DNA from: Burkholderiales bacterium
GTDB taxonomy: Bacteria > Pseudomonadota > Gammaproteobacteria > Burkholderiales > Burkholderiaceae_C
Assembly (NCBI GenBank): GCA_016192425.1
Contig: JACPUE010000037.1
Span: 1 to 64,000 of the forward strand
Length of the DNA stretch: 64,000 bases
Direction: 5' to 3'
The translations under genes were made by a program, and so were the position numbers. The notes beneath the pieces are model-generated. The model saw nothing but the letters and a program-made list of their open reading frames with translations, was not told the origin of the DNA and made no database searches. Below, piece after piece: positions 25,229-34,582 of the stretch. Numbering within the stretch: the first letter of the stretch is position 1; each line of letters opens with the position of its first letter.

Positions 25229-25858
25229 TTACTTGAGGGCACGGCCCAACACCTGCAGGTAGGCAATCAGCGCCTCCTGCTCGGTCTTGCCCTTGACTTC
25301 ATCGGCAGCAGCGGAGATCTGCGCGTCGGTGTAGGGCACGCCCACGGTGCGCAGCGCCTTCATGCGGGGCGCCACGTCGGCAGGATCGATCTGGTTCTTC
25401 TCCAGCCAGGGGTAGGCGGGCATGTTGGACTCGGGCACCACATTGCGCGGGTTGTTGAGGTGGATGCGATGCCATTCGTCGCTGTACTTGCCGCCCACGC
25501 GGTGCAGGTCGGGACCGGTGCGCTTGCTGCCCCACTGGAACGGGTGGTCGTACACAAACTCGCCCGCCACCGAGTAGTGGCCATAGCGCAGCGTCTCGGC
25601 ACGGAAGGGGCGGATCATCTGCGAGTGGCAGTTGTAGCAACCTTCGCGGATGTAGATGTCGCGCCCCATCAGCTGCAAGGCGGAATATGGCTCCAGGCCC
25701 TTGACCGGCTCGGTCGTGGACTTCTGGAAGAACAAGGGAACGATCTCGACCAGGCCGCCCACGGCGATCACCAGGACGATCAGCACGATCATCAGGAAGT
25801 TGTTGGTCTCGATCTTCTCGTGGCTGAAACCGGTCGATGCTTGTTGGTTTTGAGACAT
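25229..25858 (-). CDS. ccoO: cbb3 oxidase subunit II (CcoO)
   Basis: Mono-heme cytochrome c subunit, 209 aa, with one N-terminal anchor (21-42) and heme site CYNCH at 74-78 within [15 protein letters not shown]. The heme Met ligand is expected in [29 protein letters not shown] is the start I chose (25858); 19 upstream codons overlap the intergenic region. It lies 19 bp after ccoN. Confidence 0.96.
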   Translation of the reverse strand: MSQNQQASTGFSHEKIETNNFLMIVLIVLVIAVGGLVEIVPLFFQKSTTEPVKGLEPYSALQLMGRDIYIREGCYNCHSQMIRPFRAETLRYGHYSVAGEFVYDHPFQWGSKRTGPDLHRVGGKYSDEWHRIHLNNPRNVVPESNMPAYPWLEKNQIDPADVAPRMKALRTVGVPYTDAQISAAADEVKGKTEQEALIAYLQVLGRALK

Positions 25859-25877
25859 GGGTGTTTTCCTCGTGTTC

Positions 25878-27320
25878 TCAGGCGTGGGCAGGCTTGACGG
25901 CGGGGATGGCCACATTGACCGAACGCCCCGAGATGGCCGTCATCCAGACGTTCCAGGCCATCATCACCATGCCGGAGAGGTACAGCAGACCGCCCATGAC
26001 GCGGATCACGTAGAAGGGATAAGTAGCCTTGACACTCTCGACGAACGTATAGGTCAGCGTGCCGTCGGCATTGACTGCGCGCCACATCAGGCCTTGCATC
26101 ACACCCGCGATCCACATGGCTGCGATGTAGAGCACGATGCCAATCGTGGCGAGCCAGAAGTGCAGCTCGATGGCCTTGACGGAGTGCATCTTCTCGCGGC
26201 CGAAGAGGCGCGGAATCAGGTAGTACAACGAACCCATGGTGATCAGACCCACCCAGCCCAGCGCGCCCGAGTGCACGTGGCCCACGGTCCAGTCGGTGTA
26301 GTGGCTCAGGGCGTTGACGGTCTTGATGGACATCATCGGGCCCTCGAACGTGGACATGCCGTAGAACGACAGCGACACGATCAGGAAACGCAGGATGGGG
26401 TCGTCACGCAGCTTGTGCCATGCGCCCGACAGCGTCATCACGCCGTTGATCATGCCGCCCCAGCTGGGCGCCAGCAGGATCAGAGAGAACACCATGCCCA
26501 CCGATTGCGTCCAGTCCGGCAGCGCGGTGTAGTGCAGGTGGTGCGGGCCAGCCCACATATAGGTGAAGATCAGGGCCCAGAAGTGCACGATCGACAGGCG
26601 ATACGAGTACACCGGGCGCCCGGCCTGCTTGGGGATGAAGTAATACATCATGCCCAGGAAGCCCGCCGTGAGGAAAAAGCCCACTGCATTGTGGCCATAC
26701 CACCACTGCACCATGGCGTCCTGCACACCGGCGTAGGCCGAGTAGCTCTTCATCAAGCCCGCCGGCACCTCTGCGCTGTTGACCAGGTGCAGCAGCGCCA
26801 CGGCCAGGATGAAAGCGCCATAGAACCAGTTGGCCACATAGATGTGACGCACCTTGCGGATGCCGATGGTGCCGAAAAACACGATGGCATAAGCAACCCA
26901 GACCAGCGTGATCAGGATGTCGATGGGCCACTCCAGTTCGGCGTATTCCTTGGCGGTGGTATAGCCCAGCGGCAGGGAAATGGCCGCCGCAACGATCACC
27001 AGCTGCCACCCCCAGAAGGTAAAGCCCACCAGCGGGCCGCCGAACAGCCGCGCCTGGCAGGTGCGCTGCACGACGTAGTAGCTGGTGCCAATGAGCGCGC
27101 TGCCCCCGAAGGCAAAAATCACCGCATTGGTGTGCAACGGACGCAAGCGCCCATAGCTGATCCAGGGAATGCCGAAGTTGAGTTCAGGCCAGGCCAGTTG
27201 GGCTGCAATGAACACGCCTACCAGCATGCCCACCACACCCCACACGACCGCCATGATCGAAAACTGCCTCACAACGGTGTCGTTGTAGTGGGCAGCGTCT
27301 GCTTTTGTCAGGGATTCCAT
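25878..27320 (-). CDS. ccoN: cbb3 oxidase catalytic subunit I (CcoN)
   Basis: Catalytic heme-copper oxidase subunit, 480 aa with about 12 membrane segments. It reduces oxygen with high affinity and pumps protons. Typical elements are [17 protein letters not shown] (heme b His region), the active-site stretch [31 protein letters not shown] and [25 protein letters not shown] with the paired His ligands. AGAGGT lies seven bases before the start. Upstream are a TAATAT -10 box and an FNR box at 27372-27385, centred 31 bp from it, the class II layout. Confidence 0.96.
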   Translation of the reverse strand: MESLTKADAAHYNDTVVRQFSIMAVVWGVVGMLVGVFIAAQLAWPELNFGIPWISYGRLRPLHTNAVIFAFGGSALIGTSYYVVQRTCQARLFGGPLVGFTFWGWQLVIVAAAISLPLGYTTAKEYAELEWPIDILITLVWVAYAIVFFGTIGIRKVRHIYVANWFYGAFILAVALLHLVNSAEVPAGLMKSYSAYAGVQDAMVQWWYGHNAVGFFLTAGFLGMMYYFIPKQAGRPVYSYRLSIVHFWALIFTYMWAGPHHLHYTALPDWTQSVGMVFSLILLAPSWGGMINGVMTLSGAWHKLRDDPILRFLIVSLSFYGMSTFEGPMMSIKTVNALSHYTDWTVGHVHSGALGWVGLITMGSLYYLIPRLFGREKMHSVKAIELHFWLATIGIVLYIAAMWIAGVMQGLMWRAVNADGTLTYTFVESVKATYPFYVIRVMGGLLYLSGMVMMAWNVWMTAISGRSVNVAIPAVKPAHA

Positions 27321-27371
27321 CGCTTACCTCTTGGAGTTCTAAAAATATTAACCTCGATGCCAGTAGTGTTT

Positions 27372-27385
27372 TTGATGCGCGTCAA
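27372..27385. promoter_or_regulatory. FNR box for ccoN
   Basis: TTGAT-GCGC-GTCAA, a near-perfect FNR/ANR site. It overlaps the 3' end of ccoS. With a minus-strand -10 (TAATAT, 27345-27350) it is spaced as a class II activator site, so ccoNOQP should rise under low oxygen. Confidence 0.8.
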
Positions 27386-27519
27386 CCGTCTCGAAGAATG
27401 CGTTCTCCCTCCTGCTCCACATTCTCGAACTGTCCCCTGTGCACGGCCCACCACAGGCCGAGCAGGATCAGCAGCACCAGAACCACCGACAGCGGAATCA
27501 AGAGATACAGGATGTCCAT
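27382..27519 (-). CDS. ccoS: cbb3 oxidase maturation protein CcoS
   Basis: A 45-aa single-span protein starting MDILYLLIPLSVVLVLLILL, then GLWWAVHRGQFENVEQEGERIL. It is a typical CcoS with an N-terminal helix and an amphipathic acidic tail, needed for heme and copper insertion into CcoN. It lies between ccoI and ccoN with 26 bp to ccoI. Its last codons hold part of the FNR box for ccoN. Confidence 0.9.
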   Translation of the reverse strand: MDILYLLIPLSVVLVLLILLGLWWAVHRGQFENVEQEGERILRDG

Positions 27520-27545
27520 CAGACCATTTCCTTTTGCTGCAAGAC

Positions 27546-29978
27546 TCAGGCCGATACGGCCCCGCCCTGCAGGGCTGGCACAGCACCCGAGGCCTGGTGC
27601 GCAGGCGTTGAAGGGATGACCGACAAGCGCGCCGCATTGAGAATCACCAAAAGCGAACTCAATGCCATACCCAGACCCGCCAGCCATGCCGGCATGTAGC
27701 CAGCAATAGCCAGGGGCACGGTCGCTGCGTTGTACGCAGCAGCCCACAACAAATTCTGTCGCACAACCTTTACCGCCTGCTGGGCTAGGGCTATTGTTCG
27801 AATCACCTGAAACAGGTCGTCCCCAGGCACCACAAAATCGGCTTGCGCCTGCGCCAGCGGAACCGCCCGGCCAAAGGCAAACGAGGCATGCGCCGCCGCC
27901 AGCACCGGGCCATCGTTGAGCCCGTCGCCCACCATGGCCACACGGTGGCCCTGCGCCTGCAAGGCATGCAGCGCGGCCAGTTTGTCGGACGGGGTGCACT
28001 GCGCCTGCCAGTGGGCAATGCCCACACGCTCTGCCAGGCGGGCGACGGCCTCGCTGCGGTCACCCGAAAGCAGTTGCACTGCCAACCCCTGCTGGCGCAA
28101 TGCCGCTACAACGCTTGCGCTGTGTGCGCGCAGATCCTCGGCCACGGCAAACCGCGCCATCAGGCGCGGCTGGCCGCCATCGTCCAGGTACGCCAGCCAA
28201 ACACTGCCAGACGCATCTGCCGGAACGCCCGCACTGCCTTGCCCACACCCCGTGTAGCGCGATGAGCCCAGGCGCAGCCGCCACACCGATCCAGAGCCAT
28301 CGGCACGCTGCGCCAAGGCTTGCAGCCCCTGGCCGGGCGTCTCCTGCAAGTTGCTCACCGTCCAGTCGCTGGCGGGCACGCCTTGCTCCTGCGCCGCCCG
28401 CACCAGAGCCCGCGACACCGGGTGCAAAGACTGCACCGCCATGGCCGCCGCCATGGCCAGTGCCTGGGCCTCTGGCACCCCCTGGGCCGGCTCGATCGCC
28501 TGGATGCCCATGCCGTCGCGCGTGAGCGTACCCGTCTTGTCGAACACCACCGTATCCACCTGCGACAGCGATTCCAGCGCCTGCAGCCTGCGCACCAGCA
28601 CGCCGCTGCGCGCCAGGGCGCCTGCCGCCGAGAGCATGGCCACCGGCGTGGCCAGCGACAGTGCGCACGGGCAGGTGACGATGAGCACTGCCACCGCCAC
28701 CATCAGCGCGCGCGCCGGGTCGGTGGGCCACCACCACAGGGCGGCTAGGGCAGCGGCGAGCAGCACCAGCACCAGAAAAGGCCTTGCAATACGGTCGGCC
28801 AGCTGCGCCAGCCGGGGTTTTTGCGTGGCCGCGCTTTCCATCAAGGCAACGATCTGGGCAAACCGCGTGTCCTCGCCCACGCCCTGCACCAGCACCAGCA
28901 CAGGCGACTGCAGGTTGTAGCTGCCCGCCACCACCGGGCTGCCTGGGCCGCGCGGCACCGGGGTGGATTCGCCGGTGAGCAGCGCCTCGTCTGCCAGCGT
29001 CTGGCCTTCGAGCACCTGGCCGTCGGCGGCAAAGGCCTCGCCCGGCAGCACACGCACCCTATCGCCCGGCTCCAGGCGGCGCACGGCCACGCGCTCGAAC
29101 GCGCCATCTGCCGCGCGGCGCAGCACGCTGGGCGGCAGGCGGTTGAGCACGGCCTCCAGCGCCCCGGCCGTGCGGTCACGCAGGCGCAGCTCCAACCAGC
29201 GGCCCGTGAGCAGGAAAAAGACAAACATGGTCAGCGAGTCGAAATAGACCTCGTGACCGAACGCTCCCCCAGGGTCGAAAGTGCCTGCCGTGCTGACAGC
29301 AAAGGTGATGGCCATGCCCAGCGCTACCGGCAAGTCCATGCTGATGCGGCGCTGGCGGATGTCGCGCAGCGCGTTGGAGAAAAACGGCCCGCAGGCGAAC
29401 AGCACCACCGGCAGGCTGATGACCCAGGAGGCCCAGCGCAGCAGTTGCTCCATCTCCTGCGACAGATCCCCTGGCGCGGCCACGTAGGCAGGCCACGCGT
29501 ACATCATGACCTGCATCATGCAAAAGCCCGCCACCAGCCAGCGCCACAAAGCCTGGCGGTTTTCACGCAGGCGCTGGTCGCGCACCTGCGCATCCAGGGC
29601 GGGCAAGGCACGGTAGCCTGCACGGCGCAGGGCATGCATCCATTCGGACGGGCGGGTCTGTCCGGGCTGCCAGACCACACGGGCGCGCTGGCTGGCAGCA
29701 CTGACCTCGGCCTGTTGCACGCCCGGCACACTGCGCAGGGCGTCTTCCACCGTCAATGCACAGGCAGCGCAGTGCATGCCCTCGATGACCACATGCGACT
29801 CCCAGGCCCCTGCAGATTGCACAGCGCCGTTGCTTGCCGCACACTGCCGACCAAACGAAGGCCATTCCTGCGGGTCGTCGAGCAAAGCCTCGCCAGCGGC
29901 AGCATCCAATGCCGGGGGAAGCACTGGCCGCCGGCCCGCGGGGCGCGTATCTTGAGCCGCATTGAGGTTCTTTGACAT
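27546..29978 (-). CDS. ccoI: Copper-translocating P-type ATPase CcoI/FixI
   Basis: P1B-type ATPase, 810 aa, delivering copper for cbb3 oxidase. The order is: a Cys-containing N-terminus, an HMA domain with GMHCAAC at 67-73, membrane helices, TGES near 334, the CPC membrane motif near 434, the phosphorylation site DKTGTLT near 481, and MVGDGLNDGPVL in the hinge. All catalytic motifs are intact. It is the first gene of the leftward cluster and starts 35 bp from an FNR box at 30013, so it probably has its own oxygen-controlled promoter. Confidence 0.94.
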   Translation of the reverse strand: MSKNLNAAQDTRPAGRRPVLPPALDAAAGEALLDDPQEWPSFGRQCAASNGAVQSAGAWESHVVIEGMHCAACALTVEDALRSVPGVQQAEVSAASQRARVVWQPGQTRPSEWMHALRRAGYRALPALDAQVRDQRLRENRQALWRWLVAGFCMMQVMMYAWPAYVAAPGDLSQEMEQLLRWASWVISLPVVLFACGPFFSNALRDIRQRRISMDLPVALGMAITFAVSTAGTFDPGGAFGHEVYFDSLTMFVFFLLTGRWLELRLRDRTAGALEAVLNRLPPSVLRRAADGAFERVAVRRLEPGDRVRVLPGEAFAADGQVLEGQTLADEALLTGESTPVPRGPGSPVVAGSYNLQSPVLVLVQGVGEDTRFAQIVALMESAATQKPRLAQLADRIARPFLVLVLLAAALAALWWWPTDPARALMVAVAVLIVTCPCALSLATPVAMLSAAGALARSGVLVRRLQALESLSQVDTVVFDKTGTLTRDGMGIQAIEPAQGVPEAQALAMAAAMAVQSLHPVSRALVRAAQEQGVPASDWTVSNLQETPGQGLQALAQRADGSGSVWRLRLGSSRYTGCGQGSAGVPADASGSVWLAYLDDGGQPRLMARFAVAEDLRAHSASVVAALRQQGLAVQLLSGDRSEAVARLAERVGIAHWQAQCTPSDKLAALHALQAQGHRVAMVGDGLNDGPVLAAAHASFAFGRAVPLAQAQADFVVPGDDLFQVIRTIALAQQAVKVVRQNLLWAAAYNAATVPLAIAGYMPAWLAGLGMALSSLLVILNAARLSVIPSTPAHQASGAVPALQGGAVSA

Positions 29979-30012
29979 TGCGCAAGCTTATCGGCTTTTG
30001 ATTTCTGTTTTT

Positions 30013-30026
30013 TTGACTCCCGTCAA
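30013..30026. promoter_or_regulatory. FNR box between ccoI and the stress gene
   Basis: TTGAC-TCCC-GTCAA, a perfect inverted repeat of FNR half-sites. Rightward, TACTTT/TTTAAT at 30045-30053 fits a -10 about 31 bp from the site centre and would drive the universal stress gene. The site may also serve ccoI leftward. Confidence 0.72.
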
Positions 30027-30081
30027 TCCAAAACACGTACCTTTTACTTTAATCAAAGTTTTCAGCACGGAGGAATGGACC

Positions 30082-30525
30082 ATGTACCAACGCATTCTGA
30101 TCGCCACCGACGGCTCCAAACTCTCGGACAAGGCCGTCAAGGACGGACTGGAGCTGGCCGCGCAATGCGGTGCCAGCGTGGTGGCACTCAAGGTGGTGCC
30201 GCGATACCCGCGCAGCTACTTCGAGGGCGGGCTGCCCGTGGACCTGAGCGACGTGCGCCACATCGAAAAGCAGTGGACCGATGCGGCGCAGGCTGAAGTC
30301 GATGGAGTCAAGATCCAGGGGCAAGCACTGGGCGTCAACGTCAAGCCGGTGGTGGCCAAGTCCGACCTGGTCGCCGAGGCCTTGATTTCGGCCGCCAAAA
30401 AGCACAAGTGCGACCTGATCGTGATGGCCTCGCACGGGCGCAAGGGCATCAAGCGCCTGCTGCTGGGCAGCGAGACGCAGCATGTGCTGACGCATTCGCA
30501 CATTCCGGTGCTGGTTTTGCGCTAA
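30082..30525 (+). CDS. Universal stress protein (UspA family)
   Basis: Single-domain Usp of 147 aa. It starts MYQRILIATDGSKLSDKAVKDG (the ATP-binding Asp of the DGS motif is present) and ends in the nucleotide-binding region ASHGRKGIKRLLLGSETQHVL. The ATG at 30082 has GGAGGA 11 bases upstream; the open frame is longer but not conserved. It is divergent from ccoI and shares the FNR box at 30013, so a role in survival at low oxygen is likely. Its 3' end overlaps the convergent LysR gene by four bases. Confidence 0.88.
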   Translation: MYQRILIATDGSKLSDKAVKDGLELAAQCGASVVALKVVPRYPRSYFEGGLPVDLSDVRHIEKQWTDAAQAEVDGVKIQGQALGVNVKPVVAKSDLVAEALISAAKKHKCDLIVMASHGRKGIKRLLLGSETQHVLTHSHIPVLVLR

Positions 30526-31433
30526 CGCGGCACTCCTTCCCCGCCGCGCAGGGCTTCCAAAAGGGCCTCGCGCAGCCACCGGTGCGCAGGGTCGGCATGC
30601 TGGCGCGGATGCCAGGCCAGCCGCAAGGGCACCGTCGGCAATTGCAGCGGCAAGGTAAACAGGCGCAATCCCAATGAGCCCGCCATGGCCCGTGCAGTGC
30701 GCTCTGGCACACAGGCCACGAGGGACGAGCGGGCGCAGGCAATCAGCGCCGCAAAGGCGCTGGGCACCACCAGGCTGACGTGGCGGCGCAACCCCTGCAC
30801 AGCCAACGCAGCGTCCACCGCCGAGACCTCGCCAGCGAGACGGGCCACTTCCACATGGCGTGCCGCAACGAAACGCCGGACCGTCACCATTTTTTGCGCC
30901 AGCGGATGGTCGGCCGCTACCACGCCCACCAGGCTGCGATCCGGGAGCATCTGCACCACCAGCTCCGGATCCTGCCGCAACCCCGAGCCCAGGTCGAGGT
31001 CCATGCGGCCCTCGCGCAGGCCCGAGGGATCGTCGTGGCTCTCGGGTAGAAACTGCAAGCTCGACAACGGCATGCGCTGTGCCAGTTGCGCCTCCAGCGC
31101 CACACCATAGCCCACGGCCATGCCCTCTGGCGCCCGTAGCACAAAGCGCCGGTGCACGACGCAAAGGTCTGCCGCATCCGCCGGCATGCGCAGCGCGTCT
31201 GCCTGGGCCAGCAACTGCCGCACCGGGCCGGCCAGCGCCTGGGCGCGTGTCGTCAAGACCAAACGGCGGCCTGCACGCACCAGCAGCGGGTCTCCAAACG
31301 CCTCGCGCAGGCGGGCCAGGGCGTGGCTCATGGCGGGTGTGCTCAGGTGCATGCGTTGTGCCGCCGCAGTCACGCTGCCGCAAGCCAGCAGTGCGTCAAG
31401 CGAACGCAGCAAGTTGAGGTCATAGCTTTTCAT
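30522..31433 (-). CDS. LysR-family transcriptional regulator
   Basis: LysR-type regulator of 303 aa. The N-terminal winged helix spans residues 1-60 (DLNLLRSLDALLACGSVTAAAQRMHLSTPAMSHALARLREAFGDPLLVR), followed by a periplasmic-binding-like effector domain. ATG 31433 (MKSYDLN) is chosen; an ATG three codons earlier is possible. It diverges from an MFS exporter gene with 66 bp between, and LysR genes usually regulate the divergent neighbour. The effector is unknown. Confidence 0.9.
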   Translation of the reverse strand: MKSYDLNLLRSLDALLACGSVTAAAQRMHLSTPAMSHALARLREAFGDPLLVRAGRRLVLTTRAQALAGPVRQLLAQADALRMPADAADLCVVHRRFVLRAPEGMAVGYGVALEAQLAQRMPLSSLQFLPESHDDPSGLREGRMDLDLGSGLRQDPELVVQMLPDRSLVGVVAADHPLAQKMVTVRRFVAARHVEVARLAGEVSAVDAALAVQGLRRHVSLVVPSAFAALIACARSSLVACVPERTARAMAGSLGLRLFTLPLQLPTVPLRLAWHPRQHADPAHRWLREALLEALRGGEGVPR

Positions 31434-31499
31434 TTGGTGCAATGATGGCTTTCGAATATTGCACTGTACAAAACTTATGCAAACACCAACACTGCCGAC

Positions 31500-32990
31500 A
31501 TGACAAACACCCCACCGCCTGCGCGTCCCTCCCGGCCCCGGCTGGCATTCGCGATGCTTGCCGTAGTGCTGGTGCTGGCCGCACTGGACCAGACCATCCT
31601 GTCCACAGCACTACCCGCCATTGCCCGGGACTTGCCTGGCGATACCCCCCTGGCCTGGGTGTTTTCTTCCTACCTGCTTGCCGCCACGGTGGTGATAGCG
31701 TTGTACGGCCGCCTGGCCGACGTGCTGGGCCGCAAGCCCATGCTGCTGCTGGCCATTGCGCTGTTTTTGCTCGGGTCGCTGGCCTGCGGCGCGAGCCAGG
31801 GCCGCGGGCAACTGGTGCTGGCCCGCGCCCTCCAGGGTGCAGGCGGCGGCGGGCTGATGACGCTGACCATGCTGACCGTGGCCAGCCTGTTCCCGCCCGA
31901 GCAGCGCGGACGCTTCCAGGCGCTGTTGGGTGCGAGCTATGGCATCGCCACCATGTTCGGCCCACTGCTGGGCGGCTGGCTGGTGGAGCACATCTCGTGG
32001 CATTGGGCTTTCTGGATCAACGCACCCTTGGCCCTGGTAGCCTGTGCGGTTCTGGCCTGCACCGTGCCGCACTCCGAGCGCCACACCGCCCCCATCGACT
32101 GGTGGGGCGCAGCCACCTTGGCCACGGCGCTGGTGGCAGCACTGCTGGCCACACAGCACGACAAGCTGCAATTGCCCACCGCATTGTCACTGGGCGTGCT
32201 GCTGGCCCTTGCCGCCGCAGCCGCCATCGTCTTTGTCTGGCGCCAGTTGCGCACGGCGCATCCCTTGGTGCCGCCCAGCCTGTTCCAACGCCCCGCGTTT
32301 GTGGCCGCAGCCGCCATTGGCCTGTGCAGCGGCATCGCCATGTACGCGGCAGTGGTGTTTGTGCCGCAGTACCTGCAAAGCATGTTGCACCTCTCTCCCA
32401 CCGCTTCGGCCCGCCACCTGCTGCCCCTGATGGCGGGCATCACGGTAGCTGCCATCGGCAGCGGACGGCTGCTGCGTGCGCAGGTACCCGCACGCCGATT
32501 GGCTGCCGTGGGCGCCCTACTGCTGGCGCTGTCGTTTGGCGCGCTGGGCATGGCTCTGGGCTGGGCCACCAGGTCTGCGCTCTGGATCTCGGCCAGCCTG
32601 CTGCCCGCCGGACTGGGCCTGGGCTTGCTGTTTCCCATCGTCACCGTGGTGTCGCAACGTTCAGCGCCCGCACGATTGCTGGGCATTGCCACGGCCACAC
32701 CCGTGATGCTGCGCAACCTTGGCGGCAGCGCAGGCGTGGCGCTGATGGCCGCACTGCTGACCCGCCGCATGGCCGACGAGCTGGCGCCGCTGCAGGCCCT
32801 GGCAACGGGCCGCGCACGGCCAGGCACCACGCTGGATGCGGTGCCTGCCTGGGCGCACGATGCCGTGCAAGCGGCCATGGCCCATGGCCTGCAGTCGGTG
32901 TTCCTGTGCGCTGGCCTTGCGGCGCTTGCGGCACTGTGGGCCAGCCGCTGGCTGGCTGCGTCAAATGGGCAGGGGCAAGCGGCCCGGTAG
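31500..32990 (+). CDS. MFS transporter, DHA2 (14-TMS) family
   Basis: Drug:H+ antiporter-2 family protein of 496 aa with about 14 membrane segments (EmrB/QacA type). Motif A is seen as GRLADVLGRKPMLL, and LDQTILSTALPAIARDL in helix 1 is the family signature. The divergent LysR gene probably controls it. It ends six bases before the convergent matB gene. It is likely an exporter of hydrophobic compounds; the substrate is unknown. Confidence 0.88.
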   Translation: MTNTPPPARPSRPRLAFAMLAVVLVLAALDQTILSTALPAIARDLPGDTPLAWVFSSYLLAATVVIALYGRLADVLGRKPMLLLAIALFLLGSLACGASQGRGQLVLARALQGAGGGGLMTLTMLTVASLFPPEQRGRFQALLGASYGIATMFGPLLGGWLVEHISWHWAFWINAPLALVACAVLACTVPHSERHTAPIDWWGAATLATALVAALLATQHDKLQLPTALSLGVLLALAAAAAIVFVWRQLRTAHPLVPPSLFQRPAFVAAAAIGLCSGIAMYAAVVFVPQYLQSMLHLSPTASARHLLPLMAGITVAAIGSGRLLRAQVPARRLAAVGALLLALSFGALGMALGWATRSALWISASLLPAGLGLGLLFPIVTVVSQRSAPARLLGIATATPVMLRNLGGSAGVALMAALLTRRMADELAPLQALATGRARPGTTLDAVPAWAHDAVQAAMAHGLQSVFLCAGLAALAALWASRWLAASNGQGQAAR

Positions 32991-32996
32991 CGTAGG

Positions 32997-34565
32997 TCAG
33001 GAAGAAACGAACAGTGCTTTGTACTGCTCGCGCAGCAGGTTCTTCTGCACCTTGCCCATGGTGTTGCGCGGCAGTTCCGGCACCACGTAGCACTGCTTGG
33101 GAATCTTGAAATTGGCCAGCCGCGCTTTCAGCGTGGCCACGATGGCGTCGGGCTGCAGCACGGCGCCCGGCCTGGCGATCACCACGGCCACGCCCACCTC
33201 GCCGAAATCGGGGTGCGGCACGCCCACCAGCGCGCTCTCGGCCACGCCGGGCAACTCGTTGATATAGCCCTCGACCTCGGCCGGATAGACGTTGTAGCCG
33301 CCGCTGATGATGAGGTCCTTGCTGCGGCCGACGATGCGCACGTAGCCGCGCTCGTCCACCACGCCCACGTCGCCGGTCTTGAACCAGCCGTCGGGGGTGA
33401 ATTCCTCGGCCGTCTTCTCGGGCATGCGCCAGTAGCCGCTGAACACATTGGCGCCGCGCACCTGGATATTGCCGGTCTCGCCCACCGGCAAGCTCTGGCC
33501 GTCGTCCCCCACCACGCGCAGGCCCACGCCGGGCAGCGGGAAGCCCACGGTGCCGCCGCGCCGCTCGGCCTGGCCGCCGTGGCGCGCATCGGCTTGGTAA
33601 GGATTGGAGGTGAGCATGATGGTCTCGCTCATGCCGTAGCGCTCCAGGATGGTGTGGCCGGTGCGCTCCTGCCAGTCGCGGAAGGTCTCGATGAGCAGCG
33701 GCGCCGAACCAGAGATGAACAGGCGCATGTGGCTGGCCGCTGCGCGCGTGAGCGCGCCCTCGCCCAGCATGCGCACGTACAGCGTGGGCACGCCCATGAA
33801 CACGGTGGCGCGCGGCAGCGCGGCGATGACAGCCTTGGGGTCGAACTTCGCCAGCCAGACCATCTTGCTGCCGCCCAGCAGCGCCGCGTGGATGGCCACG
33901 AACAGCCCGTGCACGTGGAAGATGGGCAGCGCGTGGATCAGCACGTCGTCCCGGCGCCAGCCCCAGTATTCATTCAACATCACCGCGTTGGACAGCAGGT
34001 TGCCGTGCGTGAGCATCGCCCCCTTGCTGCGGCCCGTGGTGCCGCTGGTGTAGAGGATGGCGGCCAGGTCGTCCGCACCCTTGCGCGCCGCCTCGTGCGT
34101 GTCGGCATGGTGCGCGGCGCGCTCCAGCAGGCTGCCGTTGCGGTCCTCGCCCAGCGTGAACACATGGCGTGTACCGGCGGTGAAGGCGATCTTCGACACC
34201 CAGCCGAAATTGCCCGGCGTGCACACCACCACGGCGGGCTCGGCGTTGCCGATGAAGTATTCGATCTCGGCGCTCTGGTAGGCCGTGTTGAGCGGCAGGA
34301 AGACATAGCCCGCGCGCAGCGTGGCCAGGTACAGCAGCATGGCCTCGACCGACTTCTCCACCTGCACCGCCACGCGGCTGCCGTCCGGCAGGCCGAGCGA
34401 GGCCAGCAGGTTGGCGATGCGGCTGCTGGCGCGGTCGATGTCGCGCCAGGTGTAGTACAGCGGCGTGCCATCGGGCGCCGTGGTCTCGATGGCGGTGGCG
34501 TCCAGGTCGGCAGGAAAGGCCGCGCGCAGGGCGGCGAACAGGCTGTCGTTGCGGGGTACGGTCAT
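32997..34565 (-). CDS. matB: Malonyl-CoA synthetase (MatB-like)
   Basis: Adenylate-forming ligase of 522 aa in the malonyl-CoA synthetase group: malonate or methylmalonate + ATP + CoA gives malonyl-CoA. Core motifs are LYTSGTTGRSKGAMLTHGNL, the MatB-like HALPIFHVHGLFVAIHAALLGGSKMVWL, YGMSETIMLTSNPY and KTGDVGVVDERGYVRIVGRSKDLIISGGYNVYPAEVE. It is the last gene of the leftward SCP2-merR-hydratase-matB operon, 17 bp after the hydratase. No malonyl-CoA decarboxylase gene is near. Assignment to malonate is by family resemblance only. Confidence 0.82.
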   Translation of the reverse strand: MTVPRNDSLFAALRAAFPADLDATAIETTAPDGTPLYYTWRDIDRASSRIANLLASLGLPDGSRVAVQVEKSVEAMLLYLATLRAGYVFLPLNTAYQSAEIEYFIGNAEPAVVVCTPGNFGWVSKIAFTAGTRHVFTLGEDRNGSLLERAAHHADTHEAARKGADDLAAILYTSGTTGRSKGAMLTHGNLLSNAVMLNEYWGWRRDDVLIHALPIFHVHGLFVAIHAALLGGSKMVWLAKFDPKAVIAALPRATVFMGVPTLYVRMLGEGALTRAAASHMRLFISGSAPLLIETFRDWQERTGHTILERYGMSETIMLTSNPYQADARHGGQAERRGGTVGFPLPGVGLRVVGDDGQSLPVGETGNIQVRGANVFSGYWRMPEKTAEEFTPDGWFKTGDVGVVDERGYVRIVGRSKDLIISGGYNVYPAEVEGYINELPGVAESALVGVPHPDFGEVGVAVVIARPGAVLQPDAIVATLKARLANFKIPKQCYVVPELPRNTMGKVQKNLLREQYKALFVSS

Positions 34566-34582
34566 GGTGAAGGACGGATCCG

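Noticed and set aside
25042-25266. A 74-codon His-rich minus-strand frame over ccoQ
   Set aside because: It is out of frame with the true 45-aa CcoQ, which is conserved and correctly placed between ccoO and ccoP.
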